The translations under genes were made by a program, and so were the position numbers. Below the pieces are notes generated by a model. The model had not been told where the DNA came from. It made no database searches and saw only the letters and a program-made list of their open reading frames with translations. Of a stretch of 64,000 bases of DNA, positions 26,625-34,284 are shown piece after piece (positions within the stretch are counted from its first letter, which is position 1; each line of letters opens with the position of its first letter). The stretch is from Arthrobacter sp. AQ5-06 (GTDB lineage Bacteria > Actinomycetota > Actinomycetes > Actinomycetales > Micrococcaceae): assembly GCF_003287955.1 (NCBI RefSeq), contig NZ_QMKP01000009.1, positions 62,001-126,000 on the forward strand, written 5' to 3'.

Positions 26625-28145
26625 CTAGGAGGCGGGCGTGAAGTTCCACAGGTACGGGTAGGCGTTGCCCTGCTGAACAATGACCTTCGTCTTTGAATCC
26701 GTAACGAAGCTCAACTGCTGGCGGTACCACGGGGCAAACCAGGCCTGATCGACCATGTACTTATTGAGGTCCTTCGCCGCCTGGTCCGACTCGGCCTTGG
26801 ATCCGTCGCGGACCTTGGCCACCAGGGCGTCCACCGCGGGGTCCTGGTAGTGGAACGGGTTCCAGGTCGCACTCGGGGCGATCTGGAAGTTGATCAGCTG
26901 CCAATCCGAGTCCTGCTGAAGCGGGATATACGTTACCGGGAACTTCGGGGCCAGAACGTCAGCGATATAGTTGTTGCCCGTATCGGTGTAGGTGACGGTG
27001 ATCCCCACATCCTTGAGCTGCTGCTGGATCAGGGTGAAGGTCGTCGCCCCGAGCCTGGTACCGGAGGGCATCTGCAGTGTCAGGCCACTGCCGTACCCGG
27101 CATCGGCCAGGAGCTTCTTGGCCTTAGCCGGATCGTAGGCGTAGGCCGAATCGAGGCTTGGGTCATAGGCGACGGAGTTCTTCGGGAAGACCTGCGTGGT
27201 CGGCGTGCCGTAGCCCTGGCCCAGTGTCTGGAGAAGACCCTCGGTGTCGAAGGCGTAGTTGATGGCCCGCCGGACCCGGACATCGGCCAGGGCCGGATTC
27301 ATTTTCCCGCCCCGGTCCAAGAGGAGCAGCCCGGCCCGGTTCAGCTCGAGGGGGTTGACCGTGAATCCGGCACCCTCAATCTCCTTGAGGTCGTTGTTGT
27401 TTGCCGTGGTGGCCGCGTTGACCTGGCCACCTTTGATGGCGTTCAGCAGCGCTGTCGGGTTCGGATAAACATTCATCACCACGTTGTCGTAGTGAACGGA
27501 GCCCGCGTCCCAATAGTCCGGGTTCTTCGTAAATGTGTAGGAGGTGCCGACGACTGTTTTGGATGCGTCAAGGGTGTAGGGACCAGAGCCCACCGGGTTG
27601 GTCTTGAGGTCCGGCTTTGCGAAGGCTGAGGGGCTTTCCTGCAGGCCGGCATTCTGCGTGAGGTAGGTCAGCAGCGCAGGGTTTGATTGGGTGAGCGTGA
27701 TCTGTACGGTCGAGGGATCCACGGCCTTGGCGTCCTTGAGGTCGGCAAGGAACGATTTGTTGGACGAGTTGCCGGCGTGGAAACGCTGAAGGTTCTGCAC
27801 CGCGGCGTCCGCATTGAACGCAGTGCCGTCGGAGAACTTCACGTCGGTGCGCAGTTTCATCGTGAGGACTGTGTTGTCCGCGTTGTAGGACCACTCGGTG
27901 GCAAGCGAAGGCTGAATTTTCCCGTTCGGATCCGCCTTCAACAAAGTGTCGTAGACGGCCTGCATGTAGGGAGATTCATTTGCCCAACTCGAATCGGCTG
28001 CGGCGAACGTCGTGGCTGGGACAAGCACCCCCAATGTCAGCGTAGGCGACGCACGGGCGGCCGGGTCCCCCTCAGCTGTTGAACAGCCGGTCAATCCAAG
28101 AGCGGTGGCTGCTGCGACCGCAGCGAGCCTCTTCCATCGGAGCAT
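26625..28145 (-). CDS. ABC transporter substrate-binding lipoprotein, family 5
   Basis: The 506-aa protein starts at ATG 28145 (MLRWKRLAAVAAATALG) and has a lipobox LTGC at residues 18-21, so it is anchored outside the membrane. Family 5 (peptide/nickel type) features include YDTLLKADPNGKIQPSLATEW, VLTMKLRTDVKFSDGTAFNA, VRRAINYAFDTEGLLQ and AKKLLADAGYG. It captures the substrate for the DppB/DppCD/DppF system downstream. The cluster context (GH3, esterase) allows a glycoside or oligosaccharide rather than a peptide. An upstream open frame is ignored because it crosses the transposase remnant. Confidence 0.9.
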   Translation of the reverse strand: MLRWKRLAAVAAATALGLTGCSTAEGDPAARASPTLTLGVLVPATTFAAADSSWANESPYMQAVYDTLLKADPNGKIQPSLATEWSYNADNTVLTMKLRTDVKFSDGTAFNADAAVQNLQRFHAGNSSNKSFLADLKDAKAVDPSTVQITLTQSNPALLTYLTQNAGLQESPSAFAKPDLKTNPVGSGPYTLDASKTVVGTSYTFTKNPDYWDAGSVHYDNVVMNVYPNPTALLNAIKGGQVNAATTANNNDLKEIEGAGFTVNPLELNRAGLLLLDRGGKMNPALADVRVRRAINYAFDTEGLLQTLGQGYGTPTTQVFPKNSVAYDPSLDSAYAYDPAKAKKLLADAGYGSGLTLQMPSGTRLGATTFTLIQQQLKDVGITVTYTDTGNNYIADVLAPKFPVTYIPLQQDSDWQLINFQIAPSATWNPFHYQDPAVDALVAKVRDGSKAESDQAAKDLNKYMVDQAWFAPWYRQQLSFVTDSKTKVIVQQGNAYPYLWNFTPAS

Positions 28146-28210
28146 CTTTGGTCCTTTCGTTTGCTGTGGACGTCCATCACCTGTTGCCTCATTGGAAGAC
28201 CTTCGGGATG

Positions 28211-28585
28211 TTAGTTGTTCCACGCGCGGTTGACGGGTTTGAGTGGTGCTGGTTTCTTGGCCACGGCCAGTGTTTCCAGTTCCGCGGTGAGGGCCAGGAT
28301 CTGGCGTGAGAGGGCGATGGGTTTGATCTTTTTGAAGGCGGCGTTCATCTGGATGACCGGGCGTTTGTGCATCCGGTCCTGTCTGATCGCGCGTTGGTGG
28401 GGTACGGCCGGTGCGTCGTGCTTCTTGGTTACATTCGCCCTGTGGCGCTGCTTGGAGAGCAGCTTCTGCTGCGGCAGCAGGTAGTTGTTGAAGATGCGGT
28501 CCAGCTCCCAGATTTCGTTGAGTTTGTCCAGCTCTGCGGCGGTGTCGTAGCCAATCCACTGCACTGCCCGCGTCTTGTTGGACAT
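28211..28585 (-). pseudogene. C-terminal fragment of a DDE integrase-type transposase
   Basis: The minus strand encodes VQWIGYDTAAELDKLNEIWE, then DRIFNNYLLPQQKLLSK and KRAxxTKKHDAPAVPHQRAI-like wording. This is the tail of rve-type transposases, where Y-N-x-L-x-P-x-x-K-L precedes K-x-x-D-x-P-x-T-P-x-x-R. The catalytic DDE core is absent, so it is dead. It lies between the ABC operon's promoter and the binding-protein gene, so transcription must read through it. No terminal inverted repeats were identified. Confidence 0.65.
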
Positions 28586-28614
28586 CCATCGGCTACATGC
28601 AGGCTCCTTCACTT

Positions 28615-28672
28615 AACATCCATATGGTTGGGATGTTTTATAGATTATGAGCATGATCATTCCATGTGTCAA
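28615..28672 (-). promoter_or_regulatory. Strong sigma-70-like promoter with operator, ahead of the ABC operon
   Basis: On the minus strand TTGACA (28672-28667) and CATAAT (28649-28644) are 17 bp apart. About 6 bp downstream, AACATCC and GGATGTT (28615-28637) form a 23-bp inverted repeat at the expected transcription start, a good repressor site. GAAGGAG and an ATG (28598) follow, but the ATG is followed directly by TAG, so the original first gene appears destroyed where the transposase remnant begins. Confidence 0.7.
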
Positions 28673-28675
28673 CGC

Positions 28676-28821
28676 GGCGTCGCCAGGGAAATGGTCGCGC
28701 TGAAACCGCGGGGTTCCCGATCCCTGGTAGCTCCAATAATCTCCGGCTCCGCAGGCACAGCCTCGGTCTGGGGGTCGAGCGAAGCGGTAGCGGTTGCGGC
28801 TGCCCGTGACGACTCTGTCAT
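28676..28821 (-). pseudogene. N-terminal fragment of an MFS transporter
   Basis: ATG 28821 follows GGGAGGAACACC, a good ribosome site. The product MTESSRAAATATASL... continues to REPRGFSATISLAT, the usual end of the cytoplasmic tail before the first TM helix of MFS permeases, and then breaks off at the promoter of the ABC operon. The frame ends at TGA near 28669. It is divergent from a broken tetR. The C-terminal half of such a gene lies at 22626-22835 in the same orientation. Confidence 0.5.
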
Positions 28822-28840
28822 GGTGTTCCTCCCTGGATAC

Positions 28841-28860
28841 GTGAGTCGCCTTCGACTCAC
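28841..28860. promoter_or_regulatory. Inverted repeat between divergent tetR and MFS remnants
   Basis: GTGAGTCG-CCTT-CGACTCAC is a perfect 8-bp-arm repeat just upstream of the MFS start. It may be the operator of the TetR-type regulator or a leader hairpin. A pair of GGTAAC direct repeats lies nearer to tetR. Confidence 0.4.
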
Positions 28861-28963
28861 GGAGCACACTACATCAATATCAACCGCTTGGTAACTTAAA
28901 ATCTTCCGGGTGGTAACCTAATGTGAGAGGATTGCATCCCCGGCGAGGAGCGAAGGAGAACTG

Positions 28964-29207
28964 ATGGCGCAGGTAAGCAGGGAGAAAAGCTCCGCCGACA
29001 CCCGCTCCGCGAAGACCGCCCGCACCCGCGACGCCATCCTCGACGAGGCCTCCTCGTTGTTCGCCAGCAGAGGGGTCGGGGCCGTCTCTGCGGGACATCG
29101 CTTCAAAGACCGGCATCTCTCACCCGGGGTTGTTGGGTCATTTCAGCTCCAAAGGGGAACTGCTGCTAGTGCTGTCTCAGGGGATGAGTTACGGGGGGGC
29201 TATCTAA
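28964..29207 (+). pseudogene. Truncated, frameshifted TetR-family regulator
   Basis: From ATG 28964 (preceded by AAGGAGAA) the protein reads KTARTRDAILDEASSLFASR, a TetR first helix. A missing base near 29087 shifts the frame; the next frame continues SLRDIASKTGISHPGLLGHF, the recognition helix region, and ends with TAA 29205-29207. The whole ligand-binding domain is absent. It faces the MFS remnant, an arrangement typical for a drug or metabolite efflux repressor. Confidence 0.8.
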
Positions 29208-29836
29208 TCCGGCCGTGCGTGCCAGGAATCTGCCAGCCCGGCGGAAGTCTCGGACAAGAAGCACAAGTCCGATCAGCACGACAACAACGCCAGCGGCCAT
29301 CAGCCACGCGGCTGGACTGTCACCGCGAACGGCAAAGTTCATGGATTGGAGTATGAAGAGGAGCGGAAACACAGGTGCCAGGAGCAGCTGGGTGGCAAGG
29401 CCCTTTCGCAGCTGCACCACGGCGCCCCGGCTGACAGCAAGGTGTTCCGGATCTATGGCTGCCTTCCCAGCGATCTGACGGCGGACCTGCTTCCGCTCCT
29501 CGCTCTCGAGCGAAAGCATCACATCAACCCTCCCAGCCTGGACCGCGGGGGCTAATTTCTTAGCCTTATAGACCAGTCCTCCAACCAGAACACCGAGCAC
29601 GGCGAGAAAGAAGCCGAACACCGAATAGGATCCCAGTCCGCTATGGTGCCCCCGAACGCCAAGATTCCGACCAGGGTCCCTGCGGCCAACAGGATGATCA
29701 AGCCAGCAGGAAAATAGCTCGTGTAATAGGTTTTCAGGGCCTCGCCCAAGCCGTTGTCGGCGATGCCCTGAGTTCTTCTGATGGCGTGGGCCCAACGGTC
29801 GTTGGGCTGCGCCATGAGACCGTCAATTCCGCTCAT
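29166..29836 (-). pseudogene. Frameshifted hypothetical membrane protein
   Basis: ATG 29836 starts MSGIDGLMAQPNDRWAHAIR, with a TM helix FPAGLIILLAAGTLVGILAF. After IADWDPI the frame shifts near 29630 and continues YSVFGFFLAVLGVLVGGLVY, a coiled region (DVMLSLESEERKQVRRQI), and two more TM helices ending LLVRDFRRAGRFLARTA. The 3' end runs into the tetR remnant. The intact protein would be about 220 aa with four TM helices. No family was recognised. Confidence 0.65.
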
Positions 29837-29966
29837 CGTGTCCTTCCCATGGATGCAACCTGACGCTGCCAAGTGACCAACGAACGCCGGACGCTCTCCG
29901 GTCCCGATGCCCGTGCCGCCGCGATCCCGCCTGTCTGCCGACAGCGCCGCGGGGCAGCTGACAGAT

Positions 29967-30305
29967 ATGCCACAGACCAAAACAGCGCGGTTCTGGTTTC
30001 GGATGACCGTTGTGTCCTTCACCCTGCTGACCACCGTCACCCTCATCCGGGTCTCCGCTTATACCCAGGACCTCGAGGGAACATGTGCGGCCGCCGGCCA
30101 GGAGCTGGACATCAACTACCGCCTTCGACAGGAGCGCGACGGGGCCCTGTACTTCCCGCTGCACAACAGAGGCAACCACCTGTAGGACACGGTTCCGGAA
30201 TGGGTCAATCCTGTCCTGGCCATCCTCGCGGCAGCGTTGGCCAATTGCCCTGACCGGGGCGCTGGTCACCTACAGCGGGAAGCAACCTCAATCAGTTGGC
30301 CTGCC
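29967..30305 (+). pseudogene. Decayed small two-TM membrane protein
   Basis: ATG 29967 opens MPQTKTARFWFRMTVVSFT with one TM helix, then DLEGTCAAAGQELDINYRL. A TAG stops it at 30183-30185 after RGNHL. The frame resumes DTVPEWVNPVLAILAAALA and then shifts near 30240 to IALTGALVTYSGKQPQSVG. Joined, these give a protein of about 110 aa with N- and C-terminal TM helices. It is not identified further. Its end overlaps the 3' end of the PabB fusion gene on the other strand. Confidence 0.6.
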
Positions 30306-32484
30306 TAGCGCCAGGAAAGTCCGCGCCCAGCGCGGAAAGCACACCGTGCGCCTTCACACGGATTTCGTCGTACTCCTCGTCAGGTACCGAGTCGGCAGTG
30401 ATGGCGCCGCCGACGCCGAGGGTGAGTTCCGCCGTCGCCGCTTGTTCGCCGCCGCCACCCGCCTCCGCCGTGGTTACCAGGGTGCGGATCGCTACCGCCA
30501 GGTCAGTGGCCCCGTTGAGGGAAAAGTAGCCGATCGCGCCGGAATACAGGCCGCGCGGGCCTTCCTCCAGCCGGTCCAGGATTGCCATGGTGCTGATTTT
30601 CGGGGCGCCCGTCATGGAGCCGGCCGGGAAGCATACAGCCACTGCCTCGGCCCGCGGCGAGCCGGGCAGGAGCCGCGCGTCGATCGTGCTGACCATCTGG
30701 TGCACCGTGGCGTAGCTTTCGATCTCACACAGCCTGCTGACCGTCACCGATCCGGGCTCCGCGAAGTGGCTGAGATCGTTCCGCAGCAGGTCCACAATCA
30801 TGATGTTTTCCGCACGGTCCTTCAGCGACGTCGCCAGGTCCTCCCGCAGTTGCCTGTCACGCTCCGGATCAGCACCCCGGCGGCGGGTGCCCTTGATCGG
30901 TTCGGCGCGCATACCGCCGTCGGACGCTATCCTCAGGAACCGCTCCGGCGACGTGCTGGCCACCGTCAGCCCGCCAAACCGCAGGTAGCTGGCGAACGGC
31001 GCGGGATTCTTCCGCCGCAGCGCGAGGTACGTGGGCCAGGGAGCCGCCTCAGCAGCAGGCAGCCGGGCCGTGAGCGTGGTGGTCAGGCACACCTCGTACG
31101 AGTTCCCTTCACGGATTTCGTGCTGGGCGGCCGCGATTTTGGCCAGGTAGGACGGCTCCGTGTCGCGGCTGCTGAACGCGGGCCCAACGGGACGTACGAC
31201 GCCGTTGCTGCCGCCGGCGTGCGTGGTTGTCGCACCGAAGGGTTGGGAGCCGAAGCCTGGCGTGCTGTGGGTTGTTGCGGCGACGGCGGCGCGGGCGTCG
31301 GTCAGCCATCTGTCTGCGTCGGGCGCTTCCAGGGCAAGGAGCCAGGCCGTTCCTTCAACGTGGTCCAAAACGACCGCTCGGCCCGCGAAGAGCAGTGCCG
31401 CGTCGGGAGTCGGCGCCGCCACGTCCGTTCCGCCGGTTTCGCGCTTCAGCTCATAGCCCAGGCAGCCCAGCCAGCCCAGGGTGAAGTCGCCCGGGTAGCC
31501 GTCCGGGGCGCGGACCGCCCTGCGTCCCCAGACTGTGTCCAGCCAGCGGAAAAACGGTCCCGGCACGCGCACCGTGGCGGAGCCTGCCGTGATGACGCTT
31601 TCGCCGGATCGGTGCGTGACCGCCTGGCCGTACGTCCCGCCGTCGTCCGCGAGGATGCTGAAGCGGCTGCGCTCGGTGGCGGGGGACGGCTCCGTGGGTG
31701 GAACGGCGGGTGTCGGCTCCCGAGGTGGCCCGTCGAGTGCGCCGGCGGACGCGTTGGAGGAGTCTGAGTTGGCGATGTCTGCGTTGGAGGAGTCCAGCCA
31801 GACGGCGTTCGCTGAGCCGCCGTAAAGGTTCTCGAAGAGGTTGGCGGCGTCCGGCCTGACGCCCAGCCGTTCTGCGCGTAGCCTGAGGCCGCGGCGGGCG
31901 GCAAGCTCGGGAACAAGCGCCGGTCCGAGAGCGGGCAGGTACGCGAGGGCCTGCAGCACGTCCGCGGGCGCGGAACCGTCGGCATTGTTGAGAACACGGA
32001 TATCGGCTTCGCGGGGGACATCGTCGGCGGCGAGCCACGCGTCTTCCTGCTCAGCCCACTGGTCCCAAAACGGTTCATAGGTGCCGCCGTCGCGGTCCAA
32101 AGCCCGCTTCCGGCGGATGTCGTCTGGCGAGTCGGCCCAGATGACAGCGCTGAGCAGGGGCCTGGCGTCGGCGGCGGCCGCCCCCACTCCCTCAATGATC
32201 ACGATCTCGGCGGGCAGGGTGACCCGGGTGTCGCCGTCGTAATGCCTGTCCCAGTCCCAGCTGGTCCAGGTGGCGGGCTCGGCGCGGCTCAACGGCTTGA
32301 GCACGGTGGAAACGTAGCGCTCGATGCCCGCGGTGAGGCCGTTCCAGCCCGGGTAGATGTCCTCAAGGTGGAAGAGCGCGACTTTGTGATGGTTCCGTAG
32401 CTGCGCGGCGAGTTCGATGGCCAGAGTGGTCTTGCCTGCGCCGGATCGCCCGTCAATGGCAATGATCACAGGTGCGGGGGTCAT
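30292..32484 (-). CDS. pabB: Fusion of a uridine-kinase-like P-loop domain with aminodeoxychorismate synthase component I
   Basis: The 730-aa protein has an N-terminal kinase-like domain (about 1-200): Walker A IDGRSGAGKTTLAIELAAQL, VALFHLEDIYPGWNGL and IVIIEGVGA, resembling uridine kinase/PRK NTPases. A variable linker rich in Ser/Asn/Ala precedes a PabB/TrpE-type domain: GNSYEVCLTTTLTARLP, PERFLRI, MRAEPIKGTRRRGAD, AENIMIVDLLRNDLS, PAGSMTGAPKISTM. PabB converts chorismate to aminodeoxychorismate for folate. ATG 32484 overlaps the stop of the phosphatase remnant (ATGA). The kinase's substrate is unknown; an isolated kinase call would miss the fusion. Confidence 0.85.
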   Translation of the reverse strand: MTPAPVIIAIDGRSGAGKTTLAIELAAQLRNHHKVALFHLEDIYPGWNGLTAGIERYVSTVLKPLSRAEPATWTSWDWDRHYDGDTRVTLPAEIVIIEGVGAAAADARPLLSAVIWADSPDDIRRKRALDRDGGTYEPFWDQWAEQEDAWLAADDVPREADIRVLNNADGSAPADVLQALAYLPALGPALVPELAARRGLRLRAERLGVRPDAANLFENLYGGSANAVWLDSSNADIANSDSSNASAGALDGPPREPTPAVPPTEPSPATERSRFSILADDGGTYGQAVTHRSGESVITAGSATVRVPGPFFRWLDTVWGRRAVRAPDGYPGDFTLGWLGCLGYELKRETGGTDVAAPTPDAALLFAGRAVVLDHVEGTAWLLALEAPDADRWLTDARAAVAATTHSTPGFGSQPFGATTTHAGGSNGVVRPVGPAFSSRDTEPSYLAKIAAAQHEIREGNSYEVCLTTTLTARLPAAEAAPWPTYLALRRKNPAPFASYLRFGGLTVASTSPERFLRIASDGGMRAEPIKGTRRRGADPERDRQLREDLATSLKDRAENIMIVDLLRNDLSHFAEPGSVTVSRLCEIESYATVHQMVSTIDARLLPGSPRAEAVAVCFPAGSMTGAPKISTMAILDRLEEGPRGLYSGAIGYFSLNGATDLAVAIRTLVTTAEAGGGGEQAATAELTLGVGGAITADSVPDEEYDEIRVKAHGVLSALGADFPGARQAN

Positions 32485-32822
32485 GAAATAGAGCGTACCT
32501 GCTGTCGCGGCGCCGCCTGGTCGAGGACCGTGCGGACATGCGCGACGATGCCTGGCACAGCGCTGCGGATCTGCTCCCAGGCGGCGTCGAAATCGGCATG
32601 GCCTCCGTACCAGGGATCCTCCAGGAGATCGCGCTCGCGGAACCACGCGGCCTGCCAGGCGCGGGCAACATGGTGCTCTGAGCTCAGGTGCGTCGCCGCA
32701 AGCCGGCGGGCCGCGCGCGTCCTGCCTCATAGCCGGTAGCTCCCGCCGAGTCCACTGTCACATCAGAGCCCACCCTTCGGCTTGGAAGGCCGCAGCCAGC
32801 ATCATCTCTGCCATCGGTGTCT
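32481..32822 (-). pseudogene. Low-molecular-weight protein-tyrosine phosphatase, broken
   Basis: The minus strand encodes PMAEMMLAAAFQAEGWAL, then in a shifted frame VTVDSAGATGYEAGR, AARRLAATHLSSEHHVARAW and the end DPWYGGHADFDAAWEQI. These match LMW-PTPs (S-P-M-A-E, V-D-S-A-G, D-P-W-Y-G-G). The N-terminal CTGNICR catalytic loop is missing, a frameshift occurs near 32765, and the middle is shortened. The stop TGA overlaps the start of the PabB fusion gene, so the two were once translationally coupled. Confidence 0.75.
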
Positions 32823-32859
32823 GGCTGCCTTTAAGATTTAAGGCCCTAGTTGAAAAGCC

Positions 32860-33483
32860 CTAGTGGATCAGCGCGAGGAGAATGCCCACCGCCACAAAGA
32901 GCACCCCGAAGATCCGACTGAGGATCTTCTGGCCGTGGGCGTTGTGCGTGAAGCGCTGGAAGGATTTGGCGGCAAAGGCGAAAAAGAACCACATGACCAG
33001 GATGTCGATCACCACCACAGTGGCCGTCAGGACAAGGTACTGCTGCAGGAGCGGCTGTTCGGGGCGGATGAACTGTGGCATAAACGCGAGGAAGAAAACG
33101 ATGGCCTTCGGGTTGAGCAGGTTGACCCAGAGGCCGCGCCGGAACATTGACCAGGCGGGCTGGTTCCGGAGGGCGGCGGCCTGTTCCTGGTCCAGCTCCG
33201 GTTTGCTCAGGAACTGACGGATGCCCAAGTACACCAGATAGGCGGCCCCGGCGTAGCGGATCACGTTGAAGGCCACCGGTGAGCTTGCCACCAGCACGCC
33301 AACGCCCAACGCCACGATCACCACGTGAACAACCAAGGCTGCCTGCTGGCCAAGGATGCCCCAGATGGAGCGTCGGAAACCGGACGTCAGCGAGTTGCTC
33401 ATGGTGTTGATGGCACCGGCGCCCGGCGTGAAGCTGATCAGGACGCCGGCGCCCGCGAGGGCGAGCCAAAGGGAGAATTGCAC
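32860..33483 (-). CDS. LysE/RhtB family amino-acid exporter
   Basis: The 207-aa membrane protein is a RhtB-type translocator: LALAGAGVLISFTPGAGAIN near the N-terminus, YAGAAYLVYLGIRQFL, and GLWVNLLNPKAIVFFLAFMP, with about six TM helices. RhtB members export homoserine, threonine or related compounds; the substrate here is not evident. The start is GTG 33483. It is distinct from lysE at 3470 and has no adjacent regulator. Confidence 0.87.
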   Translation of the reverse strand: MQFSLWLALAGAGVLISFTPGAGAINTMSNSLTSGFRRSIWGILGQQAALVVHVVIVALGVGVLVASSPVAFNVIRYAGAAYLVYLGIRQFLSKPELDQEQAAALRNQPAWSMFRRGLWVNLLNPKAIVFFLAFMPQFIRPEQPLLQQYLVLTATVVVIDILVMWFFFAFAAKSFQRFTHNAHGQKILSRIFGVLFVAVGILLALIH

Positions 33484-33524
33484 CTGCCAAGTTTAGTGCC
33501 GCCCTCACCACAAGAGTGCCGCCC

Positions 33525-33914
33525 TCACCACAGGGTGGTCACGGGCTCAAATGCGTGAAGCGCCTGATCTGCCGTCACCAGCGTCAGCCCTTCCACCATG
33601 GCTTGCGCTGCCAGGATCCGGTCAAAGGGGTCCTTATGTTCCCAGTCCAGCTGACCGGCGGCCAGCGCATGCGGTGCGGAGATGGCCAGCTCTGAGGCGT
33701 ACAGGTGGGCCATCTGCCGTCCGAAGCTTGCCACTATCGCGGCGCCTGACGGCAGCTTGCCTTGATGGTGTTTGTACGACAGCTCGTATGCGGTCATGGG
33801 CGACACGTAGACCGAGTTCTCGAGCTTGGTGATGGCGTTCTTGGCTTTGGTGGACAGTTTCTTGGGTTCGGCGAGGGCCCACAGGAAAACATGGGTGTCA
33901 AGGAGTAGGCGCAT
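33525..33914 (-). CDS. PIN-domain toxin of a type II toxin-antitoxin pair
   Basis: The 129-aa PIN protein starts at ATG 33914 (MRLLLDTHVFLWALAEP) and has the acidic residues expected for a Mg-dependent RNase: Asp7, Glu in YVSPMTAYELS, DPFDRILAAQA, and LTLVTADQAL. It likely cleaves RNA when not bound by the antitoxin. It shares one base of the antitoxin's stop codon (TGATG), typical of such pairs. Confidence 0.85.
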   Translation of the reverse strand: MRLLLDTHVFLWALAEPKKLSTKAKNAITKLENSVYVSPMTAYELSYKHHQGKLPSGAAIVASFGRQMAHLYASELAISAPHALAAGQLDWEHKDPFDRILAAQAMVEGLTLVTADQALHAFEPVTTLW

Positions 33915-34150
33915 CAATGATCGCCACCCGTCACTTCACCCATTTCCTCGTCGGTCCACGGTTCGTAGAACCCGTCAGGGATCTGGAGGGGCGCCAGGAA
34001 GCCCAGTTCGCGTTTGTGGGGGCGCTCGATTTTCACCAGCCGGGCCACCGGGCGGCCTGCCTTGGCAATGACGACATCCTCGCCGTTTTCAACAAGGTTC
34101 AACAGCTCGGACAGTCGGGTTTTTGCCTCTTGGACGTTGTATTGCCCCAT
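33914..34150 (-). CDS. Phd/YefM-family antitoxin
   Basis: The 78-aa protein begins MGQYNVQEAKTRLSELL, followed by ENGEDVVIAKAGRPVARL, the Phd/YefM DNA-binding fold; the C-terminus (FYEPWTDEEMG) would wrap the PIN toxin. A longer frame opens at 34225, but it runs through a 24-bp palindrome, so ATG 34150 is preferred; there is no ribosome site, which suits a leaderless message. It is co-transcribed with the toxin and probably represses its own promoter. Confidence 0.8.
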   Translation of the reverse strand: MGQYNVQEAKTRLSELLNLVENGEDVVIAKAGRPVARLVKIERPHKRELGFLAPLQIPDGFYEPWTDEEMGEVTGGDH

Positions 34151-34174
34151 GTTGACCAAGTCTAGTTGGTCAAC
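34151..34174. promoter_or_regulatory. Autoregulatory operator of the toxin-antitoxin operon
   Basis: GTTGACCAA-GTCTAG-TTGGTCAAC is a perfect palindrome with 9-bp arms that ends right at the antitoxin ATG. A possible -10 (TAGACT on the minus strand) lies in its middle. Antitoxin binding here would block the promoter. Confidence 0.75.
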
Positions 34175-34284
34175 CTCAGCTGTGTAAGGCTCAGCCCAGT
34201 ATTCGTTCTCTCCGTAATAGCTCATATTCCGACGCTATTGCCGCTAGGGCGGAGCGGGTAGGCGCTGTTATGCCTATGTGGAAA

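Noticed and set aside
30085..31767. A 560-codon plus-strand frame opposite the PabB fusion
   Set aside because: Apart from the short tail of the decayed membrane gene at its start, it is a GC-driven shadow with no motif.
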